Of a DNA stretch of 64,000 nt, positions 16,759 to 24,648 are shown in pieces. Every line of letters starts with the position of its first letter. The stretch's first letter is position 1. Location of the stretch: assembly GCA_033765305.1 (NCBI GenBank), contig JANRID010000016.1:242930-306929 (forward strand). Reading direction: 5' to 3'. The translations under genes and the position numbers were made by a program. Source of the DNA: RDXT01 sp033765305. GTDB taxonomy: Bacteria > Bacteroidota > Bacteroidia > J057. The notes below the pieces were generated by a model that saw only the letters and a program-made list of their open reading frames with translations, ran no database searches and had not been told where the DNA came from.

Positions 16759-17871
16759 TTATTTCCCGAAAAATGCTTCTACCGTATCGCAGAGATATTC
16801 CGCTTGCTCGTCGGTCAGCTCCGGAAACACCGGCAGGCTCAGCATGGTCTGGGTATGGCGTTCGGTGACGGGGAAATCGCCGGGCTTGTGGCCCAGATAG
16901 GCGGCGGAAGCCTGGAGGTGGATCGGCACCGGGTAATGGATGCGCGTGTCGATGCCGTGCCTGGAGAGCCAGGCCTTCAGTTCGTCGCGGCGGCTGGTGC
17001 GGATGATGAAGGTGTGGTACACAGCCTTTTCAAACGGCTTGTCTTCCGGCGTAGCCACCAGCTGGCTGAGGCGGGCGCGGTACATGGCCGCGATCTCGCG
17101 GCGGCGGGCGGTCCAGCCGTAGAGATATTTCAGCTTGACGAGCAGGATGGCGGCCTGCATCGTATCGAGGCGGGAGTTGAAGCTCCAGAAATCGCACTCG
17201 TCGCGGTTGCGGTGGCCGTGGGTGCGGGCTTTGCGCAGCACCTCGTACAGGGCAGGATCATTGGTGGTGATGACCCCGCCGTCGCCGGCGGCATTGAGGT
17301 TTTTGAGCGGATGCAGGCTAAAGCCGGCTGCCGTGCCGAATCCGCCCACGGGCTTGCCCTTGTAGCTGGCGCAGACCGCCTGGGCGGCATCTTCGATCAC
17401 AAAGAGCCCATGCTTGTAGGCGATGTGCTGGATCGCGTCGAGATCGGCGGGGCGGCCCGTCAGGTGAACCGCCATGATGGCCTTCGTGCGCGGGGTAATC
17501 GCAGCTTCGATCAGCGAAGGATCGAGGTTGAAGTCGTCGCGCACATCCACAAACACCGGCCGGGCTCCGGCCAGGGCGACCGACGAGGCGGAGGCCAGGT
17601 AGGAGTTCGGCGGCACGATCACCTCGTGGCCTTCGCCGATGCCCAGCGCCCGCATGGGCAGCAGCAGGGCATCGGTGCCGTTGGCCACGCCCAGGGCATA
17701 CCGCACCCCGCAGAGATCGGCAAAGCGCGCTTCAAACTCCGCCACCTGTTCGCCCAGGATAAACATCCCGCTGTCCAGCACCTCTTCCAGGGCGGCCATG
17801 ATCTCCGGCTTCATGGCAGCGTACTGCCCGGCCAGATCTACATAGGGAACTTTCAATTGTGTCGTTGGCAT
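16759..17871 (-). CDS. DegT/DnrJ/EryC1/StrS-family sugar aminotransferase
   Basis: A 370-residue PLP-dependent sugar aminotransferase. The internal aldimine lysine lies in SLHPLKNLNAAGDGG, and the family motif IEDAAQA precedes it by the usual distance. Such enzymes put an amino group onto a keto-sugar nucleotide. The gene starts 46 bases downstream of an epimerase gene and is followed after 70 bases by a methyltransferase gene, suggesting synthesis of an amino, possibly methylated, sugar for surface glycans. Length and residues are complete. Confidence 0.9.
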   Translation of the reverse strand: MPTTQLKVPYVDLAGQYAAMKPEIMAALEEVLDSGMFILGEQVAEFEARFADLCGVRYALGVANGTDALLLPMRALGIGEGHEVIVPPNSYLASASSVALAGARPVFVDVRDDFNLDPSLIEAAITPRTKAIMAVHLTGRPADLDAIQHIAYKHGLFVIEDAAQAVCASYKGKPVGGFGTAAGFSLHPLKNLNAAGDGGVITTNDPALYEVLRKARTHGHRNRDECDFWSFNSRLDTMQAAILLVKLKYLYGWTARRREIAAMYRARLSQLVATPEDKPFEKAVYHTFIIRTSRRDELKAWLSRHGIDTRIHYPVPIHLQASAAYLGHKPGDFPVTERHTQTMLSLPVFPELTDEQAEYLCDTVEAFFGK

Positions 17872-17917
17872 GAGCGTTGTGCTTGCCGGTTAAGAAGCAT
17901 ACAGCTGAGGCAGGAGC

Positions 17918-18913
17918 TTATTTCAGCTCGATCTGCTGCATCAGTTTCACATTGAAATACTTCGGATCGCTGAGCGAATTGGGCAGCAGCCCGGCATCGA
18001 AGGCCCGCTTCAGGTCGGAAACCGCATCCTCGATGCTGTGCGCCGGCGCAAAGCCGAGTTCCCGCCGGATTTTCTCCGAGGAGACATGGTAGGAGCGCAG
18101 GTCGTCGGTGGGGGAGGTGATGATGTTCACCTGCGGGCCCACGACCTGGCGGACGATTTCTGCCAGCTCGGCCACCGGGTGGTTTTCGTAGCCGGCATTG
18201 TAGATCTTGCCGGAGATCTGCTCCGCAGGCAGCTCCAGCATGAGGCAGTACAGGTCGGTCATATCCTCGATGTGGATATTGGGCCGCTTCTGCACGCCGC
18301 CGAATACGGTGATCTCGCCTTTGTGGATGGCCAGGTTGGTGAGGATGTTGACCACCAGATCCAGGCGCTGGCGCGGAGAATATCCGCAGACGGTCGCCGG
18401 GCGCAGCGTCACCGTCGTGAAGTCCGGCGATTCGTAGCGCGCCAGAATCTCTTCGCACATCGCCTTGAAGCGCGAATAGTCCGTCAGCGGCTCCAGCTCC
18501 ATCTCCTCCGTCACATTGTCGGTGTCCTTGATGCCGTACACGCTGGACGAGGAGGCATAGATGAATCGCTTCACCCCGCCGTCCCGCGCAATCTGTACCA
18601 TCGGCTCGAAGGCATCGAGGTTGATCGATTTGCCCAGCTCGGGATTGAGGTCAAAGCTGGGGTCGTTGGAGATGCAGGCCAGGTGGATGAGGGCGTCGTG
18701 GCCTGGAATGGTCTGCGCAAGCAGCTCCGCGTCGCGGATATCGCCTGTGATTTTCGTCAGATGGGGGTGATCGGGAAGCACCTCCTCGCCGTAGATCATC
18801 AGGTCGATCACAGAGACCTGATAGCCGCGGTCCAGCAGCTTGGGGATCAGCACTGCGCCTACGTAGCCGGCGCCGCCGGTGACATAGACCCGTTTGAATG
18901 GAAGCTCTGCCAT
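17918..18913 (-). CDS. NAD-dependent epimerase/dehydratase (extended SDR) for nucleotide sugar
   Basis: About 331 residues, extended short-chain dehydrogenase fold. The cofactor motif GGAGYVG is near residue 14, and the catalytic pair is YSRFK within LTDYSRFKAMCEE. The family modifies NDP-sugars. ATG 18913 is preferred; ATG 18922 is equally possible, and longer frames cross the predicted promoter at 18937. It heads the aminotransferase-methyltransferase operon. Confidence 0.88.
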   Translation of the reverse strand: MAELPFKRVYVTGGAGYVGAVLIPKLLDRGYQVSVIDLMIYGEEVLPDHPHLTKITGDIRDAELLAQTIPGHDALIHLACISNDPSFDLNPELGKSINLDAFEPMVQIARDGGVKRFIYASSSSVYGIKDTDNVTEEMELEPLTDYSRFKAMCEEILARYESPDFTTVTLRPATVCGYSPRQRLDLVVNILTNLAIHKGEITVFGGVQKRPNIHIEDMTDLYCLMLELPAEQISGKIYNAGYENHPVAELAEIVRQVVGPQVNIITSPTDDLRSYHVSSEKIRRELGFAPAHSIEDAVSDLKRAFDAGLLPNSLSDPKYFNVKLMQQIELK

Positions 18914-18936
18914 AGGGATCATTCGGAAGACGGAGG

Positions 18937-18944
18937 CAAAGGTA
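18937..18944 (-). promoter_or_regulatory. -7 box of the sugar-modification operon
   Basis: The minus strand reads TACCTTTG, an exact TAnnTTTG match, 23 bases upstream of ATG 18913 (14 from ATG 18922). It argues against longer upstream starts for the epimerase. Confidence 0.55.
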
Positions 18945-19007
18945 GCGCTTTGCATCAGAAAAACAGCACCCGAAACGGGAACTTGCCTTACGCTGCGCCA
19001 CCCCCGC

Positions 19008-19041
19008 AAACGCAAACCTCCCGGCGTTGTGCGCCGGGAGG
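19008..19041 (-). terminator. Intrinsic terminator after the 19066-19761 lipoprotein gene
   Basis: A perfect 10-base-pair stem (19017-19026 with 19032-19041, 5-base loop) is followed on the minus strand by a T-rich tail. It lies just past the stop of the lipoprotein gene, separating it from the sugar operon. Confidence 0.75.
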
Positions 19042-19065
19042 TGCAGCATCAAGCCTGAGCCTGGC

Positions 19066-19761
19066 TCAGGGCACGATCACAATATCCTTGAACTCCGCCA
19101 CGTGGCGGCCGATCAGCTCGCCGCCCGCGCCGGGCGCCTGCCCGATCTCCGGCCGGTACTCCCGGTTCATGAAGATCTTCGCCGGGCCTGTGCCGAGGCG
19201 CTGAAGTTTATCTTTGTTCAGCACAATGCTCGCTGCGTTGGGCGTGTCGGTGAGGAAAATCTGCAGGTCGCCCTGGTTTTCGCCGTCGATGCTCACCGTC
19301 ACGAGGTCGTCTCCGCCGATGGCATTGCCGGTCCAGGCCAGATCGAAGGCGGCAGCCTGGGAAATGGAGTCCAGCGATGCTGGAAACGCGATCGCATCTG
19401 CGACCGTCAGCGCGTTTTCAAACACCCCGCCGTCCAGATCCTCGTAGCGGAAGGTGCCCGACGCCACCATCCCGGCGTACTTTTTCTCGTAATACCCCAG
19501 CACGGCATTGAAGGTCATCGCATCGCCGTTGAAGGTCACCTCGGCAGGCGCCGTGAGCTGCAGCAGCGTGCCGGTCGGATTGCTGAAGCGGAACTGCGCG
19601 CGGGCATAGGTCGCGTCGTCATCTGCATTGTACTCCAGCACATAGCGGGTCCAGATTTTGTCCTGCACTACGCTGTCGGAGCCCTCGATCTTGCAGGACG
19701 CGAGGGCGGGAATCAGGGCTGCCAGCAGCAGCCACTTCGCATGCATCAGAAACGGTTTCAT
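19066..19761 (-). CDS. Lipoprotein of unknown function
   Basis: 231 residues with a lipoprotein signal peptide ending in the lipobox LASC, so the mature protein starts with a lipidated cysteine and should sit in the outer or inner membrane facing the periplasm. The body looks beta-rich, with repeated short FRFSNPTG- and VSIDGENQG-like strands, and contains no enzyme motif I recognise. Upstream DNA contains the near-palindromic bases around 19780-19797 (TGTTTACACTGTTAACA), a possible operator. Confidence 0.75.
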   Translation of the reverse strand: MKPFLMHAKWLLLAALIPALASCKIEGSDSVVQDKIWTRYVLEYNADDDATYARAQFRFSNPTGTLLQLTAPAEVTFNGDAMTFNAVLGYYEKKYAGMVASGTFRYEDLDGGVFENALTVADAIAFPASLDSISQAAAFDLAWTGNAIGGDDLVTVSIDGENQGDLQIFLTDTPNAASIVLNKDKLQRLGTGPAKIFMNREYRPEIGQAPGAGGELIGRHVAEFKDIVIVP

Positions 19762-19867
19762 ACAAATAGGGCGTTTAAATGTTTACACTGTTAACAGCAA
19801 TGCACGCCCCAATATTGTATGAGCGGTTCAAAAAAACGAGGACGTAAGTCTCCCCGCAACGGGATCA

Positions 19868-20431
19868 TCACGGCGCGGGCGGCAGCGCCTGCAGCGCTCC
19901 GGCCAGGGCTGTGCCTTGCGCGGCGGTGTACGGCCCGGTGCTCCGCCAGTAGATCCGGCCGGCCCGGTCGATGAGCAGGATATGCACGGACTGCTCGTCC
20001 GGGATGCCGAGCGCCTGCCGGAAGGCGGTCTTTTCGACGTAGAGGGTGATGGTGCGCGCCCGCGCGCGGGGATCGGGAATGCCGGCGCGCATGCCGTTGT
20101 TGAGCCAGGCCCGGCTGAAGGCCGGCATGGTGTGGGTAATGGAGGGAAATTCGTAGTACCGGAGGCCGGGAAAAGGCGCCAGCAGGCTGTCGGCCACGGC
20201 CAGCCAGGTGTCCACGACCCGCTGCTGCTCCTGCAGGAAGGCGATCATGACCACCGCGTACGGGCTTTCGAGCCCGGCGGGCAGCTGGAAGGACTGGCCT
20301 TCAAGGTTTTCGCCCTGCACAGACGGAAACTGCGGCCCGCTGCCGGCAGCAGGGATGGTGGAATTGACCTGCGAAGGCCCCAGGCAGCCTGCAAGCCCCA
20401 GGCTTGCCCAGATCCAGGATTGCCAGTTCAT
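19868..20431 (-). CDS. Thioredoxin-fold lipoprotein resembling ATP10
   Basis: 187 residues with a lipobox GLAGC at the N-terminus. The body resembles the ATP10 family: a strand VVMIAFLQEQQ, then RARTITLYVEK, ALGIPDEQSVHILLIDRAG and IYWRSTGPY, matching the order and spacing of the mitochondrial ATP synthase assembly factor, which has a thioredoxin fold without the CxxC pair. The bacterial role is not established. Recognition is by eye; an unrelated thioredoxin-like lipoprotein is the alternative. Confidence 0.55.
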   Translation of the reverse strand: MNWQSWIWASLGLAGCLGPSQVNSTIPAAGSGPQFPSVQGENLEGQSFQLPAGLESPYAVVMIAFLQEQQRVVDTWLAVADSLLAPFPGLRYYEFPSITHTMPAFSRAWLNNGMRAGIPDPRARARTITLYVEKTAFRQALGIPDEQSVHILLIDRAGRIYWRSTGPYTAAQGTALAGALQALPPAP

Positions 20432-20599
20432 GCGGAAGGTTTACAGCATAACGTGCCGGACGGCAATTGGTTGGAATTCCGGGCGAAACGGTGCCTCCAT
20501 ACCCCCAGGGCTGCCGCTGCGCCTGCGAAAAGCATTACCGCCGCACGGCCCCTCCGCAAAAAACCGTACCTTATCGCCGTATCCTACTACGCTACGCCT

Positions 20600-21682
20600 A
20601 TGAACAAGACCAAAGTTGCGATCCTCGGCGCAGGATTCATCAGCGACATCCACCTCGAAAGCTACCACCGCTTCGTGCCCGAGGCGGAAGTGGTGGCTGT
20701 GTACACCCGGAGCATCGCCAAAGCCCGCGATTTCGCCGAAAAACACCACATTCCCCAGTGGTTCGACAGCATCGACGACCTGCTCGCGCAGTCGGGCTGC
20801 GAGGTCGTGGACATCTGCCTGCCCAATTTTCTTCATGCGGAGGCCACCCTCAAAGCCGCCCGCGCCGGCAAGCATGTCATCATCGAAAAACCGCTTGCCG
20901 TGACCCTCGAAGAGGCCGATGCGATGATTGAAGCCTGCCGTGCCGCAGGCGTGAAGCTGATGTATGCCGAGGAGCTGTGCTTCGCCCCCAAATACGAACG
21001 GGCGCGCCACCTGGTGAAAGAGGGCGCCGTAGGCGAAATCTACATGCTCAAGCAGTCCGAAAAGCACTCCGGCCCGCATTCCGACTGGTTTTACGACGTA
21101 AACCAGGCCGGCGGCGGCGTGCTGATGGATATGGGCTGCCACGCCTTCGGATGGTTTTTCTGGATGCTCGGCAACGCCCGCGCGGTGAAGGTCTCGGCCA
21201 GCATGGCCACCGTGCTGCACAAAGGCCGCACCCGCGGCGAGGACAATTCCATCGTGATCGTCGAGTTTGAAAACGGCGTGACGGCAGTGGCCGAAAACAG
21301 CTGGGCACGGCACGGCGGCATGGACGACCGCTGCGAGATCTACGGCACAGGCGGCCTGATCTACGCCGATCTGTTTATGGGCAATGCATCCCTGGCCTAC
21401 AGCAAAAATGGCTACGGCTACGCCATGGAGAAAGCCGATACCACCATGGGCTGGAGTTTTCCCATCTTCGAGGAGGCCTTCAACCAGGGCTATCCCCACG
21501 AGCTGAAGCATTTCATCGAATGTGTGCGCGAGGACAAGACACCCCTCGTCACCGGCGAGCTGGGCCGCGCCGTGCTCGAGGTGATCTACGCCGCCTACGC
21601 CGCAGCAGGCACGGGTGCCAGCATCAGCCTGCCCTTCGAGCCCAAGGTCGGCAAGCCGGTGGATCTCTGGCTGGGCGCCTGA
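20600..21682 (+). CDS. Gfo/Idh/MocA-family oxidoreductase
   Basis: 360 residues. The N-terminal Rossmann motif is AILGAGFISDIH, and EKPLAVTLEEADAM is the family signature around the catalytic lysine. The C-terminal half is the beta-sheet substrate-binding domain with MGCHAFGW. These NAD(P)-dependent enzymes oxidise or reduce sugars, inositols or related ring compounds. The ATG at 20600 is chosen because the frame upstream reads backwards through the ATP10-like gene and lacks family residues. Neighbours give no substrate clue. Confidence 0.9.
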   Translation: MNKTKVAILGAGFISDIHLESYHRFVPEAEVVAVYTRSIAKARDFAEKHHIPQWFDSIDDLLAQSGCEVVDICLPNFLHAEATLKAARAGKHVIIEKPLAVTLEEADAMIEACRAAGVKLMYAEELCFAPKYERARHLVKEGAVGEIYMLKQSEKHSGPHSDWFYDVNQAGGGVLMDMGCHAFGWFFWMLGNARAVKVSASMATVLHKGRTRGEDNSIVIVEFENGVTAVAENSWARHGGMDDRCEIYGTGGLIYADLFMGNASLAYSKNGYGYAMEKADTTMGWSFPIFEEAFNQGYPHELKHFIECVREDKTPLVTGELGRAVLEVIYAAYAAAGTGASISLPFEPKVGKPVDLWLGA

Positions 21683-21705
21683 CCGCCCGGCACGTACCGT
21701 GAAAT

Positions 21706-21735
21706 GCGCCCGGACCGCCTGCGCGGTCCGGGCGC
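21706..21735. terminator. Bidirectional terminator between the oxidoreductase and TonB receptor
   Basis: A perfect 13-base-pair GC-rich stem (21706-21718 with 21723-21735) and a 4-base loop lie between two convergent stop codons. There is no clear T tract on either side; position and strength support termination of both genes. Confidence 0.65.
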
Positions 21736-21742
21736 CAGTGCT

Positions 21743-23959
21743 TCAGAACTGCGCATTCAGTCCCAGCACCAGATTCCGGCCAGCGGCAGCCAGCCCGGAT
21801 GTATAGGTGCGGTAGCGCCGGTCCAGCAGGTTTTCGGCGCCGCCGCTGACGGCGAAGGCGTCGCCAATCCGGCACAAAATCTTGAAATTCAGCGTCCACC
21901 AGCCCGGCGACCAGGGGTTGCCGTCCGCATCTTCCGCAAACAGGTAAGGTGTTCCCTTACTTTCCTCCGACAGATCCGCATACAGGACCCGCCCGCTGTA
22001 CACAGCATGCAGATCCATCGCGACCCGGTCCCCGGTCCAGGTCAGGCGCGTAATCCCGAACCATGGCGCCGCATGGCGCGACGGGCTCAGCGAGCCGTCG
22101 TCCAGCTCTTCCTCGCCTTCCTGCAGGCTGATGCGCGAACTGGCCCCGAATCCGGCCGGCAGGCGGAGCTCCAGCCCGGCCTGAATGCCGTACACCCGCG
22201 CCAGCGCTGCATTCTGAATGGCCTGCACCTGGCTGAGTTCGCCGTCGTAGAAGATGCTGTCCGCGCCGTTCAGGGTGAAGCCGCGGCGCACCATCGCATG
22301 CTGCAGCAGCGTATAGTAGCCGGTCAGCTCGACCGTCAGCACCTCGCCGAAGGCTTTGGCCAGGCCGGCCTCCGCATTCCAGGCATACTCCGCATCCAGA
22401 TCCGGATTGGGCACCAGCACGGATCCTGGCTCCGAGTCGAAGACCTTGCCCATGTCGTCCACGTTGGGTGCGCGGAATCCGGTGGCGGCATTCGCCCGGA
22501 AGGTCCAGCTCCTGGCGGCCTGGTACGTCAGGCCCAGGCTGCCGGTGAGCGCGCCGTTCCGCAGGGCCGTGCGGGTGTAGGGGAAGGGATAAAACGTGGT
22601 GTCGAACACCGCATCCAGGCGGAAGGCGTTGTAGCGCGCCCCTCCGAGCAGCGTAAGCCGCTCGCCCAGCTGCAGCTGCAGCATCGTGTAGACGGCATAC
22701 GAAGCCCACTGCGCTTGCGGATAGCGGGCCGGGCCCGGGCGGCTCGTGCCGGTCTCCAGGTCTTCGTCGGTGCCCGCCGAGGCGACCCAGTTGCCCACGG
22801 CCTCGATTCCGTAGTACAGCAGCGCCCGCTCGCCCAGCAGCTTGCTCAGGTCTGCATTCAGCGACCAGGCATCCACCTGCTCTTCCCGGATCCGCCGCTC
22901 CGGGTCTCGGAAGTCCCGGTCGATCCGGCTTTCTTCAAAGCCCTGGTATGCGGCCCGCAGGGTCAGCTGGTCGTAGAACGGGGCAGCAGCGCGGCGGGTG
23001 AGGCTCAGCTGATGCATCATCCAGACCTGCGGCCCGTAGCTCCATTCCGCGCTGCGGGGCAGGCCGTTCCGGGTGCGGATCAGGCGGTCGTAGCGGCCAT
23101 AGCCGGTCGTGGCGGAATAATGCAGCCCGTACTGCAGGTCCCAGCCGCGCGCGGGCGCGAAGCGGAGCTTCTGCATGAGGTTGATCTGCGAGTAGCCGCT
23201 GCCGAGCTGGACGAGCGGGTCCGGATTGGCGACCACCACGTCCTGTCCGCCCTGCCGCTGCACCGAAAAGGGCCGCAGGTACTCCGCAGGGCCGTAGCGG
23301 CCCATGCGGAGATCGCCGAAGGAGGAATGGGTCATGCTGCTGAGCATGGCCCAGCGCCGGCCGCCGGCCTGCACATGGAGGTGCACCGTCTGCTCCCGGT
23401 TGGCCGAGGCATGGCGCGCATGGGCCTGCCCGCTGCTGATAATGTGGCTGTCAGGCGAATAGGAGGGGGTGAGCGTCTGAAAATGCATCACCCCGCCGAT
23501 CGCATCGCTGCCGTAGAGCACTGAGCCGGGCCCGAAGATGACCTCGGCCTGACGGATGGCGAAGGGGTCGAGCGAAATCATGTTCTGCAGGTTTCCGCTG
23601 CGGAAAATGGCTGTATTCATCCGCACGCCATCCACGGCGTACAGCAGCCGGTTGGCAGCGAAGCCCCGGATCATGGGGCTGCCCCCGCCCTGCTGGCTTT
23701 TCTGGATGAAGACCTCGCCGGTCACGCCCAGCAGATCCGCCGCCGTCTGCGGCTGCTGGAGCTGGCGCTCCGCCGGACCGAGGACCGTAATCCGCTGCGG
23801 CAGGCGGTCATCGTGCTGCCCGTCCCGGATGCCCGGAATCAGCACTTCCGCCATCGATCTGCTGCTGTCGGGATTCGGATTGGTATGGGGAATCTGCTGC
23901 GCCGCTGCTGGGGATATCCAATATCCGGCCAGCAGGCACAGCACGTGTCTGTAACGCAT
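21743..23959 (-). CDS. TonB-dependent receptor, hemoglobin/heme (HmuR-like) type
   Basis: 738 residues. After a signal peptide ending near SPAAAQ comes a plug domain with GGSPMIRGFAANRLLYAVDG and the strand IFGPGSVLYGSDAIGG, followed by a 22-strand barrel ending in an aromatic residue (NAQF). The stretch FRAPNVDDMGKVFDSEPG is characteristic of the hemoglobin/transferrin/lactoferrin receptor family. There is no CarboxypepD_reg domain. The likely cargo is heme, taken across the outer membrane with TonB energy. The gene lies 83 bases downstream of a small membrane protein gene, probably in one transcript. Confidence 0.85.
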   Translation of the reverse strand: MRYRHVLCLLAGYWISPAAAQQIPHTNPNPDSSRSMAEVLIPGIRDGQHDDRLPQRITVLGPAERQLQQPQTAADLLGVTGEVFIQKSQQGGGSPMIRGFAANRLLYAVDGVRMNTAIFRSGNLQNMISLDPFAIRQAEVIFGPGSVLYGSDAIGGVMHFQTLTPSYSPDSHIISSGQAHARHASANREQTVHLHVQAGGRRWAMLSSMTHSSFGDLRMGRYGPAEYLRPFSVQRQGGQDVVVANPDPLVQLGSGYSQINLMQKLRFAPARGWDLQYGLHYSATTGYGRYDRLIRTRNGLPRSAEWSYGPQVWMMHQLSLTRRAAAPFYDQLTLRAAYQGFEESRIDRDFRDPERRIREEQVDAWSLNADLSKLLGERALLYYGIEAVGNWVASAGTDEDLETGTSRPGPARYPQAQWASYAVYTMLQLQLGERLTLLGGARYNAFRLDAVFDTTFYPFPYTRTALRNGALTGSLGLTYQAARSWTFRANAATGFRAPNVDDMGKVFDSEPGSVLVPNPDLDAEYAWNAEAGLAKAFGEVLTVELTGYYTLLQHAMVRRGFTLNGADSIFYDGELSQVQAIQNAALARVYGIQAGLELRLPAGFGASSRISLQEGEEELDDGSLSPSRHAAPWFGITRLTWTGDRVAMDLHAVYSGRVLYADLSEESKGTPYLFAEDADGNPWSPGWWTLNFKILCRIGDAFAVSGGAENLLDRRYRTYTSGLAAAGRNLVLGLNAQF

Positions 23960-24042
23960 AATGAAAACGGTGATACAGGATCATGGAAAAACAGGCCAGC
24001 GGAACGCAGCACAAGCCCCGCAGCCAGGCTGCGGAGCCGCGT

Positions 24043-24591
24043 TCAGCGCCGGCGGACGGAGGATGGCCCTTCGGGCGGCGGCGCCTCCGGCGCGGGCGGC
24101 AGCAGGCCGGCCCCGGGCGCATGGGCTGCATACCGGACCGCGGGCTTCTCCGGCATCTCGGGCTGCCAGGCGGTGCCGGCGGGCATATACACCTGGGTCA
24201 GCAGCTGAGCCAGGGCCCTGCTGCGCTGCCGGCTGCGGGCGCCTGCGCCCAGCATCCGCCCGGCGGCTTCGCGCGCTGCCTGCCGCAGCTCCGTTTCACG
24301 GGCATCCGGCCAGCATCCGTAGCGCACGCTGTCGCTCCGGATTTCCTCTGATACGATGTCGTACATCTGGCCCCGGTACTCGAATTCGCGCGCATGCTCC
24401 CAGCGCAGCTGTGTGCGGGCTGCGTCCCGGCTGAATCTCAGATACACCAGTGTCTGAGATTCGGTTCTGCCTTCCAGGCGCTCCCATGCGGCTTGCCGGG
24501 CTGCATACGTCTCATACGCAAGCCAGCCCTGCAGCCCGGCATGGGGCAGGATCAGGCAGCAGAGGAGTGCGATGCCGGCAGCGGGTTTCAA
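24043..24591 (-). CDS. Small membrane-anchored protein of unknown function, TTG start
   Basis: 182 residues starting with a hydrophobic helix (residues about 5-24) and containing the segment FEYRGQMYDIVSEE followed by a CWPDARETEL stretch. Proteins with such an xFxYxGxMYDIV pattern are familiar as short unknowns encoded next to outer-membrane receptors in Bacteroidota. The C-terminal third is rich in Pro and Ala and may be disordered. The start codon is TTG at 24591; an in-frame stop only seven codons upstream leaves no ATG option. It precedes the heme-type receptor gene and might act with it. Confidence 0.6.
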   Translation of the reverse strand: MKPAAGIALLCCLILPHAGLQGWLAYETYAARQAAWERLEGRTESQTLVYLRFSRDAARTQLRWEHAREFEYRGQMYDIVSEEIRSDSVRYGCWPDARETELRQAAREAAGRMLGAGARSRQRSRALAQLLTQVYMPAGTAWQPEMPEKPAVRYAAHAPGAGLLPPAPEAPPPEGPSSVRRR

Positions 24592-24648
24592 CAGAAGTCG
24601 GATTCCAGGCTATAAGCTACACAGAATCCGGCAAATCCGCATTCCGTT

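Noticed and set aside
19916..20599. N-terminal extension of the Gfo/Idh/MocA oxidoreductase
   Set aside because: It reads antisense through the ATP10-like lipoprotein gene; the normal Rossmann start is at 20600.
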